Shown here in pieces: positions 24,411 to 30,079 of a stretch of 30,079 nt of DNA. The notes beneath the pieces are model-generated. The model did not search any database and had not been told where the DNA came from. It saw only the letters and a program-made list of their open reading frames with translations. The DNA comes from Lachnospiraceae bacterium (lineage in GTDB: Bacteria; Bacillota; Clostridia; Lachnospirales; Lachnospiraceae). The position numbers were made by a program, and so were the translations under genes. Numbering within the stretch: position 1 is the stretch's first letter; the number at the start of each line of letters is the position of its first letter. The stretch lies in contig CAAGFP010000152.1 in the NCBI GenBank assembly GCA_900769175.1, forward strand, positions 1 through 30,079, read 5' to 3'.

Positions 24411-26666
24411 ATGAAAATAAAAAGAAAGAGAACAAGCGTGAAAACACAACCCGAACACGAACCATTAATGAACAAAAGAAAAACGGATAAAATGCAATCG
24501 TTCCTTGCGATGATTCTGTCATTGGTAATTGCACTTGCTGCTGCCCTGGCATTTCGACTTCATTTTCTGCAAAATATAGAAAATATCGCAGAAGATGGTT
24601 TGTATCAAAAACCGGGCATGGTCTCAGAGAATATCAAAATCATCGGGATCGATGATGCTACCCTGGAACGATTGGGGCCTTACAACGAGTGGGACCGGAG
24701 GCGTTTTGCAGATTTGCTCGGCATTCTGAACGCAAGTGAAGATACTGCACCGAAAGTAATCGGAATGGATGTCCTGTTTAGTGAAAGCAGCGGGACGGAT
24801 GCAGAAAAAGAACTTGTGAAAAATGCTGCCGTATATGATAATGTAGTCCTTGCCACGAAACTGACTTTTGACCGCTATATTGAAAAAAGTGAGGATGGAA
24901 AATACTATTCCGTGCAATACATTTCGAATGAAGAAAAACCTTTTCAGGAATTGTCGGAGGTTTCAACACTTGGATTTACCAATGCAATATTCGATTCGGA
25001 CAGCTTTGTAAGAAAAGCATTTACCCGGCTCTCCTCGGATTATAACGGAGAAACAACAACCTATGATTCCTTTGCTTATCAAATCGCATTAAAGTCTTGT
25101 GAAACCAAATATTACAACGCACAGGATGATAATACGGATTCCGGAACAAACGGTGAAGTGACAGAATATAATAAGCAGGATGAGAATACAGATTTCGTAA
25201 TGCCCGGTGAAATGACAGGTTTTACAGAACAGGTTGAAATTGCTTATGCCGGAAAGCCGGGAGATTTCGAAATGATTTCCATGGCAGATGTCCTTGACGG
25301 GAAAGTTCCGGATGATTATTTCAAGGATTGCATCGTTTTGGTCGGTGCCTATGCGGACGGTCTGATGGATGCTTACCGTGTTCCGATTGAACATTCCCGT
25401 CAGATGTACGGAGTGGAGCTTCAGGCGAATTTCGTTCAGGCGTTTTTAAACAATACCATTATCCATCCGGTGAATGAAACCATTCAGATGCTGGTAACCT
25501 TTCTGGTTGTTTTTGGCTTTTCTCTTTTGGCATTTCATAAAAGAATCCGAAACAGCGCGATTGTGATGGGGGCGATAATTTTATCTTATTTCGCGTTTTC
25601 ATGGGCGCTGTTTTCACTGACATTTTATAAGTTTTCGATTCTCTATCTTCCGGTTGGCCTCGTTGCGGCTTTTTTGACTGCATTTTTATTGAGATATTTT
25701 CAAATGCAAAGGAACAGAATCCGCGAAATGCGGGAATTGCTGTTTTCTCTTGCGGAGGCGATGGCAGAAGCGATTGAAGGGAGAACCCCTTACAATGCAA
25801 ACCATACCAAAAATGTTGCCAAAAGATGTATTAAGATGCTTGATTTTATCAACGAAAAACATCGCAGAAATGAGACGCAGCTGCATTTTACCACGAAAGA
25901 CAAATATCAGTTATATCTGGCTGCAATGCTTCATGATGTGGGTAAAATGGATGTTCCGCTTGAAATCATGGACAAAGCGACAAAGCTGGGAGCCCGGGAA
26001 CAGACCCTTCTGGACCGACTTAAGGTGATAAGTCTTCGCATTGAAAATGATGCGCTCAGAGGACTGGTCAGCGAGGAGGAGGCCCAAAAGAAAATCTCCG
26101 AAATCAAAGAATTTACGGATAAGCTGGGCGGATTTAACTGCGGAAGACCCTTAAAAGATGAGGAGTGGCAGTTTGTGAAAGAAATATCCGGATCTGTGTA
26201 TGTCAGTGCAGACGGAGAGGAAATTCCCTATCTTACGAAAGAAGAAACGGACGATTTATTCATCAAAGCGGGAACCCTTTCAGAAAGCGAGCGGCAGATT
26301 ATGCAAAGTCATGTTGTTTATACGGATAAAATTTTATCCCACATTCAATTTGGCGAACAGTTTAAAGATGTGCGCGCCATGGCATCGAACCATCATGAAC
26401 TTTTAAACGGGAAAGGGTATCCTGCAGGAATTGGTGAGAAAGACTTAGATGTCATGACAAGAATTCTTACGATTATGGATATTTATGATTCGCTCATTGC
26501 GGATGACAGACCTTATAAGAAGCCAAAGCCTGTACCGGTTGCTTTCGTGATTCTGGATGAGGAAGCCGAAAAAGGGAAGGTGGATAAGGAGCTTCTCGAA
26601 TATGCGAAGGAACTCTATCTCTATAATAAAAATGGAGAAGATATAAAGAAGGAATCTAATTCATAA
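24411..26666 (+). CDS. CHASE2-domain membrane protein with HD-GYP phosphodiesterase output
   Basis: A sensor of up to 751 residues. One N-terminal membrane segment (about 29-50) leads into an extracytoplasmic CHASE2 domain (KIIGIDDATLERLG, KVIGMDVLFSE, DGLMDAYRVPIEHSRQMYGVELQANFVQAFL). Three membrane segments (about 355-430) and a short linker follow. The cytoplasmic HD-GYP domain has H508/D509 in LHDVGKMDVP and HHELLNGKGYPAGI (661-674). The likely role is hydrolysis of cyclic di-GMP in response to an external signal. About 100 extra residues lie between the HD and HH motifs compared with the shortest family members, and a duplicated acidic 18-residue segment sits inside CHASE2. ATG 24411 has no ribosome site; GTG 24438, preceded by AAAGAG, is a plausible alternative. 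The FecR-domain gene follows. Confidence 0.85.
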   Translation: MKIKRKRTSVKTQPEHEPLMNKRKTDKMQSFLAMILSLVIALAAALAFRLHFLQNIENIAEDGLYQKPGMVSENIKIIGIDDATLERLGPYNEWDRRRFADLLGILNASEDTAPKVIGMDVLFSESSGTDAEKELVKNAAVYDNVVLATKLTFDRYIEKSEDGKYYSVQYISNEEKPFQELSEVSTLGFTNAIFDSDSFVRKAFTRLSSDYNGETTTYDSFAYQIALKSCETKYYNAQDDNTDSGTNGEVTEYNKQDENTDFVMPGEMTGFTEQVEIAYAGKPGDFEMISMADVLDGKVPDDYFKDCIVLVGAYADGLMDAYRVPIEHSRQMYGVELQANFVQAFLNNTIIHPVNETIQMLVTFLVVFGFSLLAFHKRIRNSAIVMGAIILSYFAFSWALFSLTFYKFSILYLPVGLVAAFLTAFLLRYFQMQRNRIREMRELLFSLAEAMAEAIEGRTPYNANHTKNVAKRCIKMLDFINEKHRRNETQLHFTTKDKYQLYLAAMLHDVGKMDVPLEIMDKATKLGAREQTLLDRLKVISLRIENDALRGLVSEEEAQKKISEIKEFTDKLGGFNCGRPLKDEEWQFVKEISGSVYVSADGEEIPYLTKEETDDLFIKAGTLSESERQIMQSHVVYTDKILSHIQFGEQFKDVRAMASNHHELLNGKGYPAGIGEKDLDVMTRILTIMDIYDSLIADDRPYKKPKPVPVAFVILDEEAEKGKVDKELLEYAKELYLYNKNGEDIKKESNS

Positions 26667-26766
26667 AAAGGGAACTAAAGAAAAAGAAAAGAAATTCCTG
26701 ATTTACTCTCTATTGGTTGGATGATTTATAAAGAAGGATATACAGCAAGGAGGAAAAACTTAAAAA

Positions 26767-27948
26767 ATGGATAATAAGAAAAAAACATTTATCGCGGTTG
26801 CAATTGTTTTGTTTGTTCTTGTAACATTGAGTGTGGTATTGGCGTGCACAATTTCCGGGAAAAATTACCGTCTGATTAAGGTCAAAAGCTTTGACGGAAC
26901 CGTTAACATTACCCGGTTAAAGGATTCCGGAACCGAAAGTATGGATGCCACAAAGGGAATGCGTCTTTTATCTCAGGATACCGTAAATGTTGCAAATGGT
27001 TCTTTTCTTGAACTGCTTGCCGATGATGACAAACACATAGGAGCAAGTGAGAATACCGGTTTTGTTCTTGTTTCAGAGGGAAATAAATCGAATGGAAAAA
27101 TCCGGATTGAACTTTTATACGGGAAGGCACTCTTTACAATTGAGAAAAAACTGAATAAGAAATCAAGTTTTGAAGTTCAGACTCCGAATGCGGTTTTAAG
27201 TGTACGGGGAACCAAATTTTATGTCGTTTACGACGCGCAGAAACAGGAGACCATTGTAGCGGTATTGGACGGACTGGTGCATGCTTCATACGGAAATACG
27301 GGAGCGGATGTTCCGGCAGGAGAAATGCTGATTATCAGACCGGACGGAGTATCTTCTTCGCAGTTTGATGTAACCCGTGCTGAAAACGAAGGAATCGACG
27401 CAATAATCCCTTCAACGTCGAATCAGGTGGTTTTCGATATACAAAGACAATATTACAGCAGGGATGACATCGAGAATTCATATGTCACATTGTATTCTTA
27501 TCTGTATGAGACACAAGGAGAAGGAAGCATTTATCAAGGAAACTATACAAACCAGCCGAATACGCGGTTTGAAAGCGGGGATGAGTTGGTTAGTCTTTTG
27601 ACGGAACAATTTGAACTTGAATATTTGGAAACGCATAAATCAGAAATTGACCGGTATTTCCTTGATAATTGGGAGAACGCAAGCCGGATTTATGAAAGCG
27701 GCGGACAGCCGGAGCCGGAAGATGTGACTTCCTGGTTCCCGGAAGAAATCACATTTGATTCGCCTCTTGGAACAAATACGTATCAAATAGAAAAGGTGGA
27801 AATGTTACCCCTGTTTAATGCCACGCGTCCGGTTACGAATGAAGACGGAACACGCAATGCTCCGTCTGAATATGAGTTCATAAACGGAGATAATTATGCG
27901 GTTGTTCAGACGGTTTCCTTCCGCATTTATATGATACCAACGGAATAA
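26767..27948 (+). CDS. FecR-domain membrane-anchored protein
   Basis: A 393-residue protein with one N-terminal membrane segment (about 8-28) and the rest predicted outside the cell. A FecR domain spans about 35-185, with the hallmark SFEVQTPNAVLSVRGTKFYV near 137-156. The acidic C-terminal region (about 215-390) has no domain I recognise. Its cysteine at the end of the membrane segment (VVLACTISG) resembles a lipobox (LAC), so lipid anchoring is possible and would need LspA. AAGGAGG lies 13 bases before the ATG, longer than usual. FecR and CHASE2 genes are often neighbours, suggesting this protein feeds a signal to the upstream CHASE2 sensor. Confidence 0.8.
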   Translation: MDNKKKTFIAVAIVLFVLVTLSVVLACTISGKNYRLIKVKSFDGTVNITRLKDSGTESMDATKGMRLLSQDTVNVANGSFLELLADDDKHIGASENTGFVLVSEGNKSNGKIRIELLYGKALFTIEKKLNKKSSFEVQTPNAVLSVRGTKFYVVYDAQKQETIVAVLDGLVHASYGNTGADVPAGEMLIIRPDGVSSSQFDVTRAENEGIDAIIPSTSNQVVFDIQRQYYSRDDIENSYVTLYSYLYETQGEGSIYQGNYTNQPNTRFESGDELVSLLTEQFELEYLETHKSEIDRYFLDNWENASRIYESGGQPEPEDVTSWFPEEITFDSPLGTNTYQIEKVEMLPLFNATRPVTNEDGTRNAPSEYEFINGDNYAVVQTVSFRIYMIPTE

Positions 27949-27990
27949 AATATGAATTTGTTTAATTTTCACAATTTCTTCACAAACTGA

Positions 27991-28012
27991 AATTGAATTT
28001 TATTCAATTTTT
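27991..28012 (+). terminator. Weak A/T-rich terminator after the FecR gene
   Basis: AATTGAAT (27991-27998) and ATTCAATT (28002-28009) form a perfect 8-bp stem with a TTT loop, continuing into TTT. The stem is almost all A/T, so termination would be weak. The rest of 27949-28120 is A/T-rich with repeated TTCACAA and TTCATAATT words but no gene. Confidence 0.4.
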
Positions 28013-28120
28013 ACAATATCTTCACTTTACATTCATAATTTGTTCATAATTAACAGATATACTGTTATTGTAATAAAGATAACAACTGATTATACCAATG
28101 CTAACAATTTTTTCATAATT

Positions 28121-28144
28121 GCCCCGGCGTGAGAGCGTCGGGGC
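28121..28144. terminator. GC-rich hairpin between the FecR gene and the 58-bp array
   Basis: GCCCCGGCG (28121-28129) pairs with CGTCGGGGC (28136-28144) over 9 bp with one wobble and a TGAGAG loop. The stem is strong but no T run follows on either strand. It may stabilise or partly terminate the FecR transcript. Confidence 0.45.
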
Positions 28145-28196
28145 ACTCCTCATTTTATGTAACAGGAAATTCGGAGGAATATCCTATTACAAAAAA

Positions 28197-28383
28197 CTCC
28201 GCGAAGGATGTGCACTCGTGCGAAAAGAAGAAAGTTGCATACGCAACACGCGCTCGGCGCGAAGGATGCGCACTCATGCGAAAAGAAGAAAGTTGCATAC
28301 ATAACACGCGCTCGGCGCGAAGGATGTGTACTCGTGCGAAAAGAAGAATGTTGCATACGCAACACGTGCTCGGCGCGAAGGAT
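28197..28383. repeat. 58-bp tandem repeat array (three units plus a partial fourth)
   Basis: GAAGGAT starts at 28203, 28261, 28319 and 28377, an exact 58-base period. Each unit contains GTTGC-ATAC-GCAAC (intact in units 1 and 3, disrupted in unit 2) and CGCGC-TCG-GCGCG, which would fold as small hairpins. In unit 3 the second becomes CGTGC-TCG-GCGCG, preserved in RNA as a wobble pair. The array runs directly into a Rho-independent terminator. Open frames in all forward frames come from the absence of stops in the unit, not from real genes. Confidence 0.9.
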
Positions 28384-28406
28384 CTCGCAAGCGAGATTCT
28401 TTTTTT
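28382..28406 (+). terminator. Rho-independent terminator at the end of the 58-bp array
   Basis: ATCTCG and CGAGAT (within 28382-28397) form a stem around CAAG, followed by TTCTTTTTTT. The orientation is for plus-strand transcripts, so it would end RNA that crosses the array, 434 bases beyond the FecR stop. The stem and the adjoining GCTCGGCGC match the dispersed repeat at 1624-1654 in reverse orientation. Confidence 0.8.
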
Positions 28407-28434
28407 ATGGCGTCATTTTGGAGTAAAAATCTGT

Positions 28435-29064
28435 TTACCGGATGGCCTGCACCTGCTCGTTTAAATGCATCATACGGTCGTCCAGTGTGGCAGTTATTTT
28501 CGCACATTCAATCAATTCTTTCTGAATATCTTTTGGAATATCTTTTTCGAATTTATAATTGATTTTATGTTCTAAAGTAGCCCAGAAATCCATGGCAACT
28601 GTTCGGATTTGAATTTCCACTTTTGCATTTACATTTCGGTCAGAGAAATAGATTGGCACACTGACAATCATATGATAGCTTTGATAACCACTTTCTTTCG
28701 GATTGGCGATATAATCTTTCACGGAAACAACGTGAATGTCGTTCTGATTCGCAATCATCTGAGCGATTTCATAGATATCGGAAGTAAAAGAACAGATTAC
28801 GCGTACGCCGGCAATATCATTGACATATTTTACCATGTTTTCAATGGTTGACTCGTAGCCATGTTTTTTCAATTTCTTGACGATACTTTCAGAAGTTTTG
28901 ATACGTGATTTAATATGCTCAATCGGATTATATTTATGAACCAGCTGAAATTCATCATTTAATATTTCGAGCTTGGTGCTGACCTCTTTCAGGGCAGAAT
29001 TATAGATGAGGATAGCTTCTTTCCAGCTGTCCACCTCAGAGTTACGGCTTGTAAAATTTTCCAT
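28435..29064 (-). CDS. relQ: Small alarmone synthetase, RelQ-type GTP pyrophosphokinase
   Basis: A 209-residue cytoplasmic enzyme that makes (p)ppGpp from ATP and GDP/GTP. It has a RelA/SpoT synthetase domain only and no HD hydrolase. Motifs: SRIKTSESIVKKLKKHG (substrate binding), NDIAGVRVICSF, GYQSYHMIVSVPI and VEIQIRTVAMDFWATLEHK. The C-terminal helix (ECAKITATLDDRMMHLNEQ) is the usual RelQ oligomerisation region. The start at 29064 has GTGGGG upstream. The open frame extends to 29136, but that part lies in a leader hairpin and is not family-like. Transcribed opposite to its neighbours, it ends 28 bases from the array terminator. Confidence 0.93.
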   Translation of the reverse strand: MENFTSRNSEVDSWKEAILIYNSALKEVSTKLEILNDEFQLVHKYNPIEHIKSRIKTSESIVKKLKKHGYESTIENMVKYVNDIAGVRVICSFTSDIYEIAQMIANQNDIHVVSVKDYIANPKESGYQSYHMIVSVPIYFSDRNVNAKVEIQIRTVAMDFWATLEHKINYKFEKDIPKDIQKELIECAKITATLDDRMMHLNEQVQAIR

Positions 29065-29102
29065 TGTTTTCCCCACTTTACATGAAATAATAGTTGATTC
29101 CC

Positions 29103-29139
29103 CAATTGCCCGCAGCAAATGTCGTGTCTGGGGCAATTG
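29103..29139 (-). promoter_or_regulatory. 5' leader hairpin of relQ
   Basis: CAATTGCCC (29103-29111) and GGGCAATTG (29131-29139) form a perfect 9-bp inverted repeat around 19 bases, 39 bases upstream of the relQ start. On the minus strand no T run follows, so it is a structured leader rather than a terminator. I found no convincing relQ promoter in the A/T-rich 29140-29220. Confidence 0.45.
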
Positions 29140-29305
29140 CGAAATATTAATCTTTAATTGTTATACCCATATTGTGTACGCTCAATATTATGCATATTTT
29201 ATCATATTTATACTAAATTTACCACAAAAATATGTGCTATTAGTCCGTTCTGGTATGCGCCATTAGTTCATTCTTGCTGAAGGCATATTTTGTGTTGCGA
29301 AATTT

Positions 29306-29393
29306 TTGGAAAAAGACTAAATGTAGTGTTAAGATATGAAAAGGATACAAAAAAACCATAAGCAATTGACAAAACGATAATTAAATGTTAAGA
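29306..29393 (+). promoter_or_regulatory. Tandem promoters of the XRE regulator gene
   Basis: The nearer promoter has a perfect TTGACA (29365-29370), 17 bases, then TAAGAT (29388-29393) with an extended-10 TG. The -10 region TGTTAAGATATGAAAA is duplicated 58 bases upstream (29327 and 29385). The upstream copy has TTGGAA (29306-29311) 18 bases before it, making a weaker second promoter. Just upstream, ATTAGTCCGTTCT (29239) and ATTAGTTCATTCT (29262) are near-repeats that could bind a regulator. These explain most of the 29140-29441 gap. Confidence 0.7.
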
Positions 29394-29441
29394 TATGAAA
29401 AAGGAAATAAAGAATGCATGCAGTTTTAGGAGGACACAAAG

Positions 29442-29468
29442 ATGACAAATATGACAAATATGACAAAT
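29442..29468 (+). repeat. (ATGACAAAT)x3 at the XRE translation start
   Basis: Three exact 9-base copies encode Met-Thr-Asn three times at the N-terminus, followed by ATGGGAGAC. Each copy supplies a new in-frame start codon at a different distance from the ribosome site. Copy number change would keep the frame but alter start spacing. Confidence 0.9.
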
Positions 29469-29780
29469 ATGGGAGACCGCATTAAGGAGTTACTTGATAA
29501 GAAAAAGATGAATCAAAAGCAACTGGCAGCGTTGGCAGGTTGTACAGAGGCCGCAATTTCTCATTATATCAAGGGTGACAGAATTCCACGCTCAAGTGTG
29601 CTTACAAAAATAGCGATCGCACTTGACACAACATCTGACTATTTATCAGAGGGGATTCCTACTGATGCAAAAGAAGAATTAGGTTTTGCAAAAAAACTGA
29701 TTGCCAGAAATGTAACACAAATGACTAAAACTGAGAAGAAGGAGATTATTAATATTCTTATGGGAGATGACGATGTATAG
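29442..29780 (+). CDS. XRE-family helix-turn-helix transcriptional regulator
   Basis: A 112-residue DNA-binding protein. The HTH covers about 10-65, with GDRIKELLDKKKMNQKQLAA, then AGCTEAAISHYIKGDRIPRS and LTKIAIALDTTSDYL, as in phage and ICE repressors. A short helical tail follows (ARNVTQMTKTEKKEIINILM). AGGAGG lies about ten bases before the first of four in-frame ATGs (29442, 29451, 29460, 29469), three of them in a 9-bp repeat. The gene ends inside the next one (8-14 base overlap). The pairing with an ImmA/IrrE-like gene is typical of mobile-element control modules. Confidence 0.9.
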   Translation: MTNMTNMTNMGDRIKELLDKKKMNQKQLAALAGCTEAAISHYIKGDRIPRSSVLTKIAIALDTTSDYLSEGIPTDAKEELGFAKKLIARNVTQMTKTEKKEIINILMGDDDV

Positions 29781-29982
29781 GAAGTTTTGGAAATTATCAA
29801 ATGATGAATATGAATTTATTAAAGGTGAAGTTATTTATATAATTGAAAAATATAATATTCGATGTATCCCAGTATGTGGGTTTGAGATTGCTTCAAAAAT
29901 GAAAATTAAATTGATTGCATATTCGGGTTTGTCAAAAAAGAAACTTGAAGCTGCTATGAATGTTGTTTACCACATTAAATGA
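29773..29982 (+). pseudogene. Truncated ImmA/IrrE-family metallopeptidase gene (5' part only)
   Basis: About 69 residues starting MYRKFWKLSNDEYEFIKGEV. The EFIKGEVIYIIEKYNIRCIP and PVCGFEIASKMKIKLIAYS segments, with SKKKLEAAM after them, resemble the N-terminus of the ImmA/IrrE proteins encoded next to XRE regulators. The HEXXH metal-binding catalytic region is absent. The frame changes to NVVYHIK and stops just after 29961, where an IS-like sequence begins. GGGAG six bases before ATG 29773 supports that start; ATG 29767 is also in frame. Family assignment rests on remembered N-terminal similarity and context, so it is moderate. Confidence 0.6.
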
Positions 29983-30079
29983 TGCTCCGTTTTTCACATT
30001 AAATGGAGGTGTTTTTGCATAGAATCAGGAATCGGTGTCACTTTATTTGATGTTAATTCTTCAAATTAAATGTGCCTCA
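29961..30079. mobile_element. Possible insertion-sequence left end (IS21-like), cut by the window edge
   Basis: From TGTTGTTTACC at 29961 the sequence carries CACATTAAATG at 29971 and 29995 and AAATTAAATG at 30063. Repeated blocks inside a TG-starting end are a known feature of IS21-family termini. It interrupts the ImmA-like frame. No transposase is in view because the window ends. The boundary is a judgement: TG start plus loss of family-like residues. Confidence 0.4.

Noticed and set aside
28129..28464. Repetitive basic proteins in several frames across the 58-bp array
   Set aside because: The period is not a multiple of three, so all forward frames stay open simply because the unit lacks stops. 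There is no ribosome site or family-like sequence.

Overview
The window looks like a complete or nearly complete contig from a Clostridia genome, most likely a Lachnospiraceae-type gut anaerobe. The evidence is moderate GC, Firmicutes-type ribosome binding sites (AGGAGG, with some TTG and GTG starts), a paired glgC-glgD, a class III Fbp, a pth-mfd pair, AsnA with AsnS, a RelQ-type alarmone synthetase, and oxygen-sensitive 2-hydroxyacyl-CoA dehydratase-type proteins. Bases 1-31 are not biology: they match the end of the Illumina TruSeq read-2 adapter. The last ~120 bases look like the edge of an insertion sequence, a common place for an assembly to break.

Layout. murC (minus) is divergent from the glycogen genes glgC-glgD (plus); both promoters are readable in the 557-base gap. 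A strong terminator follows glgD, then pth and mfd. A near-consensus promoter (8746-8774) opens a tight asnS-asnA-lspA-amidohydrolase operon. Next comes a three-gene block: an adenylation-carrier-reductase protein (12745-15687), a double-ATPase dehydratase activase (15703-18708) and a dehydratase-type subunit (18712-20004). The last two together resemble the anaerobic plasmalogen synthase (Pls) type of benzoyl-CoA-reductase/hydroxyacyl-CoA-dehydratase protein, split in two. Downstream are class III fbp, a dGTPase-like HD protein, a CHASE2/HD-GYP signalling protein with a FecR-domain partner, relQ (minus), and an XRE regulator followed by a broken ImmA/IrrE gene.

How the genes work together. 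Most are household genes: cell-wall precursor ligation, glycogen synthesis, translation quality control, transcription-coupled repair, asparagine supply and charging, lipoprotein maturation and gluconeogenesis. The most interesting block is 12.7-20.0 kb. There a fatty-acid-type adenylation domain fused to a carrier protein and a thioester reductase (predicted to make an aldehyde or alcohol) sits directly upstream of the Pls-like radical/electron-transfer pair. I infer a dedicated reduced-lipid (ether or vinyl-ether) module; the substrate is not visible in the sequence.

The second theme is non-coding. Several intergenic spaces hold unrelated tandem arrays with exact periods: 38 bp at 12.6 kb, 41 bp x3 at 22.1 kb, 64 bp x about 8.5 at 23.7-24.26 kb, and 58 bp x3 at 28.2 kb. 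The three longer-period arrays have units that fold into hairpins. The 64-bp array encodes eight near-identical 37-nt hairpins and is the most striking non-coding object in the window. Hairpins also lie in the 5' leaders of glgC, the CHASE2 gene and relQ.
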